From: a virus
Virus record (IMG/VR): IMGVR_UViG_3300010354_000310
Span: 1-33,551 of that record
Reading direction: 5' to 3' (one strand)
DNA length: 33,551 bases
Shown here: positions 7,950-14,452 of the stretch, piece after piece
How positions within the stretch are numbered: the stretch's first letter is position 1
Layout: the number at the start of each line of letters is the position of its first letter
Notes under the pieces: model-generated
The model's input: only the letters and a program-made list of their open reading frames with translations
Database searches by the model: none
Told to the model about the DNA's origin: nothing
Position numbers and translations under genes: made by a program

Positions 7950-8951
7950 ATGAATTACGCACTCATTGACACAGCAAACACTTTCTTCCGTGCCCGTCAC
8001 ATTGCCAGTCGCAACAGCGATACATGGGAAAAAATCGGGATGGCCCTACATCTTACATTGGCGTCTGTCAATCAAGTGGTTCGCAATCACAAGATTGACC
8101 ACGTTGTATTCTGTCTAGAGGGCAGGTCATGGCGCAAGGAATACTACAAGCCATACAAAGCCAATCGCAAACTTGATGAATCGGTTATGACCGATGCAGA
8201 AATCGAGGAAAACAAAATGTTTTGGGAAACGTATGAAATGTTCACCACATTTCTGCGTGAGAAGACCAACGTGTCTGTACTGCGTGAACCCAACGCTGAG
8301 GCAGATGACTTAATTGCCCGCTTTATTCACCTGCATCCCAATGACACACACTACATTATTTCTTCTGATACTGATTACGTTCAGCTTATTAATGAGAACG
8401 TGTTCCAATACAATGGGGTATCAAACGAACTTATCACCCTCAAAGGGTTCTTCAAGGACAACGGAAAGCCTGTACTAGATAAAAAAACTAAGCAACACAA
8501 ATTGCTAGAAGATCCGCAATATCTACTTTTCAAAAAGTGTATGCGCGGTGACGCTACTGACAATGTGTTTAGTGCTTATCCCGGTGTGCGTGAGAAAGGC
8601 AGCAAGAATAAAGTTGGTCTTGTCGAGGCTTATGCTGATCGTACAAAACAGGGCTTCAATTGGAACAACATGATGCTACAGCGTTGGTTGGATCATGATG
8701 GTGTAGAACACCGTGTTCGTGAGGACTATGAACGCAACCGTACTCTGATTGACTTGACTGCACAGCCGCAAGATGTTAAAGACAAGGTTGACAACGTTAT
8801 TCGTAGTGATGTTCGTATCAAGACCACTCCACAAGTTGGCATCCACTTCATGAAGTTCTGTGGTAAGTATGAACTGACTAAAATCAGTGAACAGGCAGAA
8901 ACGTATGCTAAGTGGCTAAACAATCCATACGTAGGTGAGTTGAAAGTATGA
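7950..8951 (+). CDS. 5'-3' exonuclease, FEN/T4 RNase H-like
   Basis: A 333-residue flap-endonuclease family protein that removes RNA primers and 5' flaps during lagging-strand synthesis. The metal-binding acids are in LIDTAN (D7), EADD (117-120), SSDTDY (138-143) and RGDATDNV (199-206). The basic helical arch EGRSWRKEYYKPYKANR (57-73) and a helix-hairpin-helix start (PGVREKG, 211-217) are also present. The length fits phage enzymes such as T4 Rnh (305). It has its own sigma70-like promoter with a palindrome beside it and no obvious Shine-Dalgarno sequence. With the DNA ligase at 17205 it can finish Okazaki fragments. Confidence 0.92.
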   Translation: MNYALIDTANTFFRARHIASRNSDTWEKIGMALHLTLASVNQVVRNHKIDHVVFCLEGRSWRKEYYKPYKANRKLDESVMTDAEIEENKMFWETYEMFTTFLREKTNVSVLREPNAEADDLIARFIHLHPNDTHYIISSDTDYVQLINENVFQYNGVSNELITLKGFFKDNGKPVLDKKTKQHKLLEDPQYLLFKKCMRGDATDNVFSAYPGVREKGSKNKVGLVEAYADRTKQGFNWNNMMLQRWLDHDGVEHRVREDYERNRTLIDLTAQPQDVKDKVDNVIRSDVRIKTTPQVGIHFMKFCGKYELTKISEQAETYAKWLNNPYVGELKV

Positions 8952-9175
8952 ACGTGAAAGTGAGACAAACAGCATTGAGAACCATTAAACCAGGCGAACC
9001 TAAATGGTTAATCAGGGATGGGTTTCTCGTTTCTCCTAGAGCAGGATTTGAAATATCTAATTCATGTCCCTATGAATATAGAATGGTAATTGATGAATGT
9101 TTAAGAAATGGCTGGTTGAAGCCGGTAGCCACAGTAAAAGACAATGAATTGTTTTGGGAAGAGTTTTCAAAATGA
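8948..9175 (+). CDS. small unknown phage protein
   Basis: A 75-residue protein starting with an ATGA overlap at the exonuclease stop. It carries FLVSPRAGFEISNSCPYEYR and CLRNGWLKPVATVKDNELFW, which look strongly constrained. I have the impression of similar small proteins in other large phages but cannot name one. The gene opens a run of ten tightly coupled small genes ending at 12113. Confidence 0.75.
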   Translation: MNVKVRQTALRTIKPGEPKWLIRDGFLVSPRAGFEISNSCPYEYRMVIDECLRNGWLKPVATVKDNELFWEEFSK

Positions 9176-9471
9176 GTGAAGATAGTAAGCTATTGTGCAA
9201 AAATTGCAAACATAGTTTTGTCCCCTTGCCGGCAAGACTTGCATCTTTTCCGTTCATGCCCGATGCTGTATTTTATAAATGCAGGCTTTCTAAAAAAGAA
9301 AAGCATATACAATTTAATCCCATCACTGGGCCCCAGCGTGTAGAAACAAGTTATGATAGTTGCAGCATAGTACGATCAAAATGGAATGAAATGTGCGGAG
9401 TAGAAGGTAAGTCTTGGGTTCCTAAAAGTAAAAAACATTTATTTCTTGCAATTACAAGAGGTGAATCATGA
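9172..9471 (+). CDS. small cysteine-rich, probably zinc-binding protein
   Basis: A 99-residue protein whose ATG overlaps the previous stop by three bases. Cysteines fall as CKNC (9-12), then single Cys in YKCRLS, DSCSIV and MCGVEGK; the first pair plus later ones could hold one zinc ion. The C-terminal GVEGKSWVPKSK is a likely conserved tail. It is probably a nucleic-acid or protein-binding ribbon. Function unknown. Confidence 0.7.
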   Translation: MSEDSKLLCKNCKHSFVPLPARLASFPFMPDAVFYKCRLSKKEKHIQFNPITGPQRVETSYDSCSIVRSKWNEMCGVEGKSWVPKSKKHLFLAITRGES

Positions 9472-9926
9472 AGAAAATTTTCTATGAAAAAGTTGGTCGT
9501 AGGTATCTCCCTGTAAGGGAATATGATCAGACTCTTATGGATGCCATGCCTAAAGGTGCTCACCTAGTATGTGTGTATCCTGGTGGACAAAGCACACGGT
9601 ATAATGTTGATGTTGCTTATGCACCTATGATTGCTGCCGGGCGAGTAGCCCAGGATGCAGTGTGCAAAGCTATTGTGAAGGCGCAAGAAGTCAAACCCAA
9701 ATCTCAGCCTATCACTGAACATCAATTGAAGCTATGGCGTGAATTGGCTGAAAGCTTTCGTCAAGATGATTATCCATTGATTAGGCCTGCTGCTGTAGAT
9801 GCAGGAGAAGCCGCAGTAAAGGCTATGATGGAAGAAGCAGAAAAGCTTATGACACATCCTAGTGTTAAGAAAGCCTATGAACACTTTCTCCTTGTTTGTG
9901 AGTTGACTAAAGATGAGCAAGCCTGA
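9468..9926 (+). CDS. unknown phage protein, helical C-terminal half
   Basis: A 152-residue protein. The N-terminal third is beta-rich (FYEKVGRRYLPVREYD, AHLVCVYPGGQSTRYNVD). The rest is helical (IAAGRVAQDAVCKAIVKAQ, then AVDAGEAAVKAMMEEAEKLM). It overlaps both neighbours by four and fourteen bases. No catalytic motif, signal or membrane segment is visible. Role unknown. Confidence 0.75.
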   Translation: MKKIFYEKVGRRYLPVREYDQTLMDAMPKGAHLVCVYPGGQSTRYNVDVAYAPMIAAGRVAQDAVCKAIVKAQEVKPKSQPITEHQLKLWRELAESFRQDDYPLIRPAAVDAGEAAVKAMMEEAEKLMTHPSVKKAYEHFLLVCELTKDEQA

Positions 9927-10164
9927 TCCAGAACATTTTGATAAGCTAGGTAATCAGCTTAAGGTTAATGATGTGGTTGCTGCACCACATCATAACAGCC
10001 TTATGATTGCCCGTGTCACAAAACTAAACAACAAGATGATCAAAGTGAAGGAGTTTAAAAAAACTACCTCACGTTGGGATACAGGTGAGCATAACAAATA
10101 TGCGATTGATACTGTAAAGATACATGAAGCAGATGCAGTAATGTACATATTAAAATATACATGA
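9913..10164 (+). CDS. small basic beta-rich protein
   Basis: An 83-residue protein overlapping its neighbours at both ends. It opens with LGNQLKVNDVVAAPHHNSLM and continues with IARVTKLNNKMIKVKEF, a pattern like a small beta-barrel domain that binds nucleic acid or protein. That resemblance is structural guesswork. Function unknown. Confidence 0.7.
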   Translation: MSKPDPEHFDKLGNQLKVNDVVAAPHHNSLMIARVTKLNNKMIKVKEFKKTTSRWDTGEHNKYAIDTVKIHEADAVMYILKYT

Positions 10165-10364
10165 AAACCCGTGAAGAAATTATAACAGAAATGTGCTATA
10201 CTTATCGTCATGACTATGGTCTTAACCGTAGTCATGACGATCCGCCGTGGGTAGCCGGTATGACAGATATAGAACGCAGGGGACTTTGGATGACTATGGC
10301 TCACATATTCGACAATAATATTGCACCATATATGGAGATGAGAAATGATATACCTGAATCTTAA
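10161..10364 (+). CDS. small unknown protein with an internal hairpin in its gene
   Basis: A 67-residue acidic, largely helical protein (MKTREEIITEMCYTYRHDYG to IAPYMEMRNDIPES). The ATG overlaps the previous stop. Codons for YRHDYGLNRSHDD form a long perfect inverted repeat (10204-10241, annotated separately), so the message folds into a strong stem within the coding part. No family or function is recognised. Confidence 0.72.
   Translation: MKTREEIITEMCYTYRHDYGLNRSHDDPPWVAGMTDIERRGLWMTMAHIFDNNIAPYMEMRNDIPES
10204..10241 (+). repeat. inverted repeat inside a coding sequence
   Basis: Thirteen-base perfect arms (ATCGTCATGACTA and TAGTCATGACGAT), extended by a U-G and two G-C pairs, surround a 6-base loop (TCTTAA). 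The resulting stem is 16 pairs long, about 40 bases into the gene at 10161. Confidence 0.9.
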
Positions 10365-10632
10365 TCTTAGAAGCCCATGGGGAGGTGACTTTGAAAATAT
10401 TAAAGTTTGGCACGGTAAAACACCTATTCCTAATAAGTATTGGGAAATTCAAATAATCAAAAATGATAACTGGTTTAGGTTTGAGTTCGGTTACACTATA
10501 CGAGAAGACCACGCCGGCTTGAATCTAGAACTAGGCTTATTCAAACACGAAATTCACTTTACGATTTATGATAATCGTCATTGGGACTATATAAATAACT
10601 GTTGGGAGAAATATGAAGAATCTAATCGCTAA
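10345..10632 (+). CDS. unknown phage protein, Trp-rich
   Basis: A 95-residue protein with repeated aromatic residues: KYWEIQIIKNDNWFRFEFGY, TIREDHAGLNLELGL and IYDNRHWDYINNCWEKY. The DHAG and YDNRHWDY segments look like a conserved signature, and I recall related proteins in other T4-like phages. It overlaps both neighbours by about 20 bases. A compact beta sandwich is plausible; function unknown. Confidence 0.75.
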   Translation: MIYLNLNLRSPWGGDFENIKVWHGKTPIPNKYWEIQIIKNDNWFRFEFGYTIREDHAGLNLELGLFKHEIHFTIYDNRHWDYINNCWEKYEESNR

Positions 10633-11071
10633 ACCAATTATCAAAGACCAATATTGGGTGGTCACAGACGGTGATCAAAAAGTAGGTAATGTAGTTGCTG
10701 AAGGATCAGGGTTATCATTGATAATGAATGGTATATCCACTCATTTTTCAGATAGTAATGACCTCAAGAAACAGACTAGAATCCAGTTTCAATCGTTAAA
10801 GACTAACAAAACAAAGATAGAACTGCCCTTTGCACATTATCCTACAACTAGTAAAGTCTACAATTCCGTACTGGATATTAAACGTAAACTGCATTTGTTC
10901 ACCAAGACTGTTAAAAGTAAATGCTATTATGCCGCAGGATGGTTCGTAATCAATCAAAACGGCGTAAATGAGAAGGTTTTTTGCCCCAAATACATCTTTA
11001 TTCAACGTTATCCCTATCAAGGTCCGTTTAAAACGGAAACCGAAGCGGAAAACATGATAAATAATCTATGA
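10613..11071 (+). CDS. unknown phage protein, beta-rich
   Basis: A 152-residue protein. The N-terminus (QYWVVTDGDQKVGNVVAEG) reads like a phage accessory fold, and the C-terminus (YPYQGPFKTETEAENMI) ends in the kind of sequence seen in proteins that bind a partner strand by strand. No enzyme motif is visible. It sits in the same tightly overlapped run. Function unknown. Confidence 0.75.
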   Translation: MKNLIAKPIIKDQYWVVTDGDQKVGNVVAEGSGLSLIMNGISTHFSDSNDLKKQTRIQFQSLKTNKTKIELPFAHYPTTSKVYNSVLDIKRKLHLFTKTVKSKCYYAAGWFVINQNGVNEKVFCPKYIFIQRYPYQGPFKTETEAENMINNL

Positions 11072-11274
11072 TACACATCAAACGTTTTATTGATAGGGTT
11101 TCTATGATAGAGAATAAACAAGGTAAAGATTTTGTTATGCCCATTATTGAAGCCCGTGGGCTACGTGATGAGCTAGCCAAGCTATTAGCAGATAAATATC
11201 AATTAAACCAAGATAAGAAACCAGATGAGGAGCCAGTCATCAAAGTAGAAATAAAAGGTGGAAGTTTTAAATGA
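11068..11274 (+). CDS. small unknown helical protein
   Basis: A 68-residue protein with an ATGA overlap at each end. It has a helix-rich core, FIDRVSMIENKQGKDFVMPI then EARGLRDELAKLLADKY, and a charged tail (KVEIKGGSFK). It resembles small phage proteins that associate with larger machines, but no family can be named. Confidence 0.72.
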   Translation: MIHIKRFIDRVSMIENKQGKDFVMPIIEARGLRDELAKLLADKYQLNQDKKPDEEPVIKVEIKGGSFK

Positions 11275-11570
11275 GCAGAACACAGCCCAAAGTATTGCTA
11301 GAACTTGTAGATAAGGTTACCTATAAATGTGACCAAATTGTTGAAGCCTCGGGAATTTGGGCAGTATTCTACGAAGGACAACCTATTAATTTGAAGTCCT
11401 CACATTATCTAGATAATGAAGCTACACCGAAGTATAAGAAAACTAGCTTTAGTAATCCAGGTCATGCACGAAATCTGTGCAGAAAATTAAACGCACAATT
11501 TAAGACCGACAAATTTACGGTTGTGTTTATGAATTCGGGTAGTGTAGTTTACCCTGATGAGCAGTCTTAA
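11271..11570 (+). CDS. unknown phage protein
   Basis: A 99-residue basic protein containing SGIWAVFYEGQPINLKS and FSNPGHARNLCRKLNAQF. The latter is a basic helix of the sort found in proteins that read a column of nucleic acid, but that is inference. It starts on an ATGA overlap and overlaps the next gene by 14 bases. Confidence 0.75.
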   Translation: MSRTQPKVLLELVDKVTYKCDQIVEASGIWAVFYEGQPINLKSSHYLDNEATPKYKKTSFSNPGHARNLCRKLNAQFKTDKFTVVFMNSGSVVYPDEQS

Positions 11571-11961
11571 ATCACTAAAACAAAAAATTACAGAAACAGT
11601 TTTGGCTGAAATTCCTAAGTCGCATAGAATATACCATGAGTTACCTATTGAAGATGTTATATTCAAATGGTGGTTCACAGGTAGACAAGAAGGACTACGC
11701 CTGACTGATGAGGGTGTCACTGCCTTTCAACTAGCTGAAATTACTTTCTATGATTATGAGTTCCGCCAAGATGGACAAAGCTATCATAGCTTTATGTTAG
11801 AACTCAACAAAAAAATTCAATGCCCATATTACCTGGGCGTAAATAAAAAAGAATCATCAAAATCATTCTACATTCGACTTTACGATAGTAGAATTGCCAT
11901 GATGCTAGGTCTATACGGTAATCTACAAGAATATTTAAAATCTATAAAGGTGAAAAAATGA
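11557..11961 (+). CDS. unknown phage protein
   Basis: A 134-residue protein with an N-terminal helix (LKSLKQKITETVLAEIP), a Trp-rich middle (IFKWWFTGRQEGLRLTDEG), and a C-terminal part with CPYYLGVNKKE and LYDSRIAMMLGLYGNL. The last segment looks like a conserved signature. It ends four bases into the next start. Function unknown. Confidence 0.77.
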   Translation: MSSLKSLKQKITETVLAEIPKSHRIYHELPIEDVIFKWWFTGRQEGLRLTDEGVTAFQLAEITFYDYEFRQDGQSYHSFMLELNKKIQCPYYLGVNKKESSKSFYIRLYDSRIAMMLGLYGNLQEYLKSIKVKK

Positions 11962-12113
11962 CAGAAAAGAAACCGACCAATCCATTTGTTAATGCTTTAC
12001 ATCAGGCTAAGAAAAATCAAACTCCAAAGTTTGATCCAAAAGGATTCAAAGGTCCTAAGCCAAGTAAGGGTTTTAGTAGTAACGTAGTAAGACGTAGTGG
12101 TAGGGGTGGTTAA
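11958..12113 (+). CDS. 51-residue basic protein, last gene of the run
   Basis: The ATG overlaps the previous stop (ATGA) and the preceding bases give a GGTGAAAAA ribosome site. The protein is basic and rich in Gly, Pro and Lys (KFDPKGFKGPKPSKGF) and ends in VVRRSGRGG, an RGG-like tail that may bind nucleic acid. Its codon pattern and coupling match its neighbours, so I regard it as real despite its length. Its stop overlaps the end of the converging minus-strand gene by four bases. Confidence 0.7.
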   Translation: MTEKKPTNPFVNALHQAKKNQTPKFDPKGFKGPKPSKGFSSNVVRRSGRGG

Positions 12114-12604
12114 TACCACTCACCTTCGTTACGCATTCGTTTAATAAACGATAGGTAGTTGCTAATTACACCATAGCAACGTAGTTTAACTGTGCTGAAT
12201 AAAGCACGGTCTTGTATTTCTGGTAGGAATACAATGCTTTGATTATTTGTCGGTACTGTGCCTGGTGTAATATATTGTCCACCGCTAGCTATTGTATAGG
12301 GCGGTGGTGGGGTAGATGCGCTAAACCAAAAGTAATTAGGATAGAATTTTACGGGTTGTGCCGATACCCAATTTTGCATATCAACATTTCTAGCGTTTAT
12401 CCAAAATTTAGATCCTTTTAAATATTCGGGGGTGACTTCGGTTGCAGGTTGGTTAGTTCCCAAATACAACTTACTGTTGACACGCCAAACATCTACCATG
12501 CAGGCAAACCCCGCATTAAACGCTTTTCCAATCTGATTTGGGGTATTAGCATCTTGGAAGTTGGTGCCGTCAAAAATACCCTGATATGAAATGTATAACA
12601 TCAT
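12110..12604 (-). CDS. glycerophosphodiesterase-like protein with lost catalytic residues
   Basis: A 164-residue protein from the ATG at 12604; a frame open to 12679 exists but would add residues unlike the fold start. The order of motifs follows glycerophosphodiesterase (GDPD) TIM barrels: LYISYQG for the usual SHRG, GKAFNAGFACMVDVW for the strand with two acidic ligands, LYLGTN for GHD, WINARN for H-KN, and NYFWF for FWH. At each place where the enzyme has a catalytic His, this protein has Tyr, Thr, Asn or Phe, and the Glu of the E-D pair is Met. It is thus probably a non-catalytic binding version. It lies alone between two plus-strand blocks. Confidence 0.5.
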   Translation of the reverse strand: MMLYISYQGIFDGTNFQDANTPNQIGKAFNAGFACMVDVWRVNSKLYLGTNQPATEVTPEYLKGSKFWINARNVDMQNWVSAQPVKFYPNYFWFSASTPPPPYTIASGGQYITPGTVPTNNQSIVFLPEIQDRALFSTVKLRCYGVISNYLSFIKRMRNEGEWY

Positions 12605-12611
12605 GTATTTA
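12605..12611 (-). promoter_or_regulatory. TAAATAC box abutting a minus-strand start
   Basis: Minus-strand TAAATAC ends directly at the ATG at 12604, with no Shine-Dalgarno sequence. The same arrangement occurs at 1269, 21346, 26362 and 26870. Confidence 0.4.
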
Positions 12612-12667
12612 GTCTTAATTGGGTAAAGACTTGTCAACAAAACAGGCCCTGAGGCGTTAAATATAGT

Positions 12668-12688
12668 ACACAGAGACAATTTCTGTGT
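12668..12688 (+). promoter_or_regulatory. short hairpin in the leader of the secreted-protein gene
   Basis: ACACAGA (12668-12674) and TCTGTGT (12682-12688) are perfect complements around a 7-base loop. The stem sits just before the AAAAAGGAAA ribosome site. It could shape translation or be an operator. Confidence 0.35.
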
Positions 12689-12709
12689 TTAACTTAAAAA
12701 GGAAACTTT

Positions 12710-12970
12710 ATGAAACTAGTACTAGCTCTTATCGCATCACTCGGTCTTGCTACCGCATTCGCAGCCGAGCCTGCAAAGAAAGAAGAAAAGAAGGCTGAAG
12801 CCAAGCCAGCTGCCGCAGCTCCCGCTGCTGCTCCCGCTGCTGCGCCCGCTGCTCCTGCAAAGAAGGAAGAAATGAAGCTTCCTGCTAAAAAGGATGACGC
12901 CAAGAAAAGCGATGCAGCCAAGCCCGCAGCAAAGGCTGAAGATAAAAAAGCCGAAGCTCCTAAGAAGTAA
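12710..12970 (+). CDS. secreted Ala/Lys/Pro-rich low-complexity protein
   Basis: An 86-residue protein with a clear signal peptide: a Lys start, hydrophobic core VLALIASLGLATAF, and a cut site after AFAA (about residue 19). The mature part is almost only Ala, Lys, Pro, Glu and Asp (for example AAAPAAAPAAPAKKEE), with no folded domain. Similar low-complexity exported proteins are found in betaproteobacteria, so it may be host-derived. In the periplasm it could act as a cationic polymer around the wall, membrane or DNA, but no role is shown. A strong ribosome site (AAAAAGGAAA) precedes the ATG. GC content is higher than in its neighbours because of the Ala and Pro codons. Confidence 0.75.
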   Translation: MKLVLALIASLGLATAFAAEPAKKEEKKAEAKPAAAAPAAAPAAAPAAPAKKEEMKLPAKKDDAKKSDAAKPAAKAEDKKAEAPKK

Positions 12971-13187
12971 TCCAAGCAGGTTATCTTATTTAATTAATGG
13001 TAATACTTTTGGATACCTAATCGATGATGAAGATATTTTATCTGGATATCGAATCGACACACGAATACGTAGACCAATTGAAGAATCAAAATTAGATAAT
13101 GATGACGACCTTAGTGATTATGTCAAGTTTAGACTTTGGCTAGCTAGACAATTAGCACTAAGGAAATACAACGAGAAATGGGGGTAA
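12912..13187 (+). CDS. unknown small protein, start uncertain
   Basis: The C-terminal part (from about 12999) reads like a real conserved protein: GYLIDDEDILSGYRIDTR, then DDDLSDYVKFRLWLARQLA and a KWG end. The problem is the start. The only in-frame ATGs (12894, 12912) lie inside the previous gene and would add a basic tail translated out of frame from its Lys-rich codons. No ATG, GTG or TTG occurs in frame after 12970. An ATT at 12993 sits 12 bases after AGCAGG and could start a 64-residue protein; a +1 frameshift from the upstream gene is another option. A terminator overlaps its stop. Confidence 0.55.
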   Translation: MQPSPQQRLKIKKPKLLRSNPSRLSYLINGNTFGYLIDDEDILSGYRIDTRIRRPIEESKLDNDDDLSDYVKFRLWLARQLALRKYNEKWG

Positions 13188-13202
13188 GCCCCATTTCTTT
13201 TT
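13176..13202 (+). terminator. rho-independent terminator
   Basis: AAATGGGG (13176-13183), loop GTAAG, then CCCCATTT (13189-13196), followed by CTTTTT. It contains the stop codon of the preceding gene. Confidence 0.8.
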
Positions 13203-13219
13203 GGGTTTAAATTTATTGA

Positions 13220-13226
13220 TAAATAT
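13220..13226 (+). promoter_or_regulatory. late-type box (TAAATAT)
   Basis: GATAAATAT lies 42 bases before the ATG at 13268, just after the terminator, so it could start the block 13268-14232. TTGACA at 13228 has no matching -10 at the right distance. Confidence 0.4.
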
Positions 13227-13267
13227 ATTGACAGAGCAATCTGTTTTACACACACAAAGGAGAGTAT

Positions 13268-13450
13268 ATGAAAGCAATATCGAATCAAATGCTATCGATA
13301 TTGGAAAGGTTAGCAGAACTGTTTCCAAAACAGCATTACCAAAGTGAACTTGATAAATATATCGCATCAAGATTTCCGCAAAACGCAGCAGACGTTGAAC
13401 ATTTTACTAAGGAATATGAATATAAAGTATCTGGAAGGAACTTTATATGA
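13268..13450 (+). CDS. 60-residue unknown protein
   Basis: A small, largely helical protein: ISNQMLSILERLAELFPK, then YIASRFPQNAADVEHFTKEY. The second segment resembles short proteins found in proteobacteria and their phages that carry a PQ-AADVE motif, whose function is not known to me. A strong AAAGGAGA ribosome site precedes it. The stop overlaps the next start. Confidence 0.75.
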   Translation: MKAISNQMLSILERLAELFPKQHYQSELDKYIASRFPQNAADVEHFTKEYEYKVSGRNFI

Positions 13451-13566
13451 AGAAACTTTTTAAAACATTGTTCGACATTTTTGATTCTATGGCCCGTGCC
13501 CGAGCAGCTACATATCTTGCTAGGCAAGGAAATCATAACGCAGCACGAAAAGTTGTACAAGATTAA
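13447..13566 (+). CDS. 39-residue basic protein
   Basis: Starts on an ATGA overlap with the previous gene. The sequence begins MKKLFKTLFDIFDSMARARA and continues TYLARQGNHNAARKVVQD: an amphipathic helix followed by a basic helix. It is reminiscent of short YjiS/DUF1127-type proteins, some of which bind RNA or phosphate-starvation factors, but the match is weak. It is coupled in translation, which supports it being real. Confidence 0.6.
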   Translation: MKKLFKTLFDIFDSMARARAATYLARQGNHNAARKVVQD

Positions 13567-13630
13567 CCAAAAGAGTTGAAATCTTACATGAAAGCAAATA
13601 ACATAACACATACACACGGAGGAGAAAATT

Positions 13631-13915
13631 ATGTTTAATATTCCAGAACTTACTGTAGATGCTATTCAAAATGGCAAAAAACAGTTTATCAACAAATATA
13701 TCACCAATCAAGATTTGAAGCAGGCGTGGACTAACTACGTTAATGCTCAGACAGAATTTCTACATGTTTCTATCAAAACAGGTACTACAGTTCTTACCAC
13801 AGTAGGCCGTGAAATGATGGAAACTAAAGTAGAAAGGCTCTTCAATCCTTATCAAATTGATTGGTTTAGAGCCGGCTGGGATGCTTGGACTGCCCAGGTT
13901 AATAAAAAAGTCTAA
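13631..13915 (+). CDS. phasin-like protein (weak match)
   Basis: A 94-residue helical protein without Cys. The run LKQAWTNYVNAQTEFLHVSI followed by TGTTVLTTVGREMM has the amphipathic heptads and Thr/Ala-rich pattern of phasins, proteins that coat polyhydroxyalkanoate granules. Phasins are common in betaproteobacteria. The match is by pattern only; an unrelated helical phage protein is as likely. An excellent ribosome site (GGAGGAG) and an ACATACACAC-like leader precede it, which suggests high expression. Confidence 0.5.
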   Translation: MFNIPELTVDAIQNGKKQFINKYITNQDLKQAWTNYVNAQTEFLHVSIKTGTTVLTTVGREMMETKVERLFNPYQIDWFRAGWDAWTAQVNKKV

Positions 13916-13944
13916 TATAGACATACACACATAAGGAGATTAAT

Positions 13945-14232
13945 ATGTCAAATAATTACGGAGATAAGATTTTACCCGAGTTTAAAGCACCGGAAGTAAA
14001 ATTCAACAAAAATGGATATGAAATCCGTACAGATATCCTAGCAATGGCCAAAGACCTAGTTGCTCAAGACTTCCATGTGAAGTTTCAGGGTTGGGAAATG
14101 ACTGCCAAACGTGATGAAAAGACTGGTCAAATCGTTACGAAAGTTGACATGCCAGAGTTTCCTGGACTTGACAAGGTACTTGAAACTGCTGAAAAGATGT
14201 ACGCATTCGTAAATCAAGCTAGCAAGAAGTAA
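13945..14232 (+). CDS. conserved-looking unknown phage protein
   Basis: A 95-residue protein with NGYEIRTDILAMAKDLVAQ, then FQGWEMTAKRDEKTGQIVTK and DMPEFPGLDKVLETAEKMY, ending FVNQASKK. I recall a related protein in other T4-like aquatic phages, of unknown role. AAGGAG lies before the ATG, again after an ACATACACAC leader. A strong terminator follows six bases after the stop. Confidence 0.8.
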   Translation: MSNNYGDKILPEFKAPEVKFNKNGYEIRTDILAMAKDLVAQDFHVKFQGWEMTAKRDEKTGQIVTKVDMPEFPGLDKVLETAEKMYAFVNQASKK

Positions 14233-14237
14233 TCAAC

Positions 14238-14259
14238 AAAAGCCCCGAAAGGGGCTTTT
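14238..14259 (+). terminator. rho-independent terminator, GAAA tetraloop
   Basis: AAAAGCCCC, loop GAAA, GGGGCTTTT: nine perfect pairs with T run on both strands, so it may work in both directions. Confidence 0.9.
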
Positions 14260-14275
14260 CCACGGCTACAAAAGG

Positions 14276-14304
14276 TTGACAATAAAGTAGGACTGTAGTA
14301 TACT
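14276..14304 (+). promoter_or_regulatory. sigma70-like promoter for the 29-residue membrane peptide
   Basis: TTGACA 14276-14281, 17-base spacer, TATACT 14299-14304. The -35 continues as ATAAAG, like the other sites of this family. Confidence 0.75.
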
Positions 14305-14330
14305 GTAGTTGTTACGTTCGAATAACGGAG

Positions 14331-14420
14331 ATGACCGTGTTCTACTTTCTGGGTTGGCTGGCTTGTGTTGTTCTGATCCTGCTGTTTCTCACCGGGGCTA
14401 CCCTGGGTGACGAGGACTGA
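14331..14420 (+). CDS. 29-residue single-span membrane peptide
   Basis: The ATG follows AACGGAG directly (no spacer beyond the ribosome site), and the ORF has its own perfect promoter and is followed by the next promoter. It encodes MTVFYFLGWLACVVLILLFL followed by a short acidic tail (GATLGDED). One hydrophobic helix fills residues 3-23. It may be a small inner-membrane effector, such as a holin-like or host-modulating peptide. Because the ribosome site abuts the ATG, translation could be weak, so the call is moderate. Confidence 0.5.
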   Translation: MTVFYFLGWLACVVLILLFLTGATLGDED

Positions 14421-14423
14421 AGG

Positions 14424-14452
14424 TTGACAATAAATGGGTTTGGGTATATAAT
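14424..14452 (+). promoter_or_regulatory. sigma70-like promoter
   Basis: TTGACA 14424-14429, 17-base spacer, TATAAT 14447-14452; both boxes are consensus. It drives the gene at 14486, whose leader carries AACGGAG at 14473. Confidence 0.85.

Noticed and set aside
12632-12637. Minus-strand TTGACA as a sigma70 promoter for the GDPD-like gene
   Set aside because: No matching -10 at 16-18 bases and too little space before the ATG at 12604.
12694-12975. 93-residue minus-strand frame rich in Ala, Ser and Phe
   Set aside because: It is the mirror of the Ala/Lys/Pro coding repeat and has no start signal.
13228-13233. TTGACA before the gene at 13268
   Set aside because: No -10 box lies at a workable distance; the late-type box at 13220 is a better candidate.
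13588-13638. 16-codon open frame ending inside the start of the phasin-like gene
   Set aside because: No ribosome site and no composition signal; perhaps a chance frame, though a coupling leader cannot be excluded.
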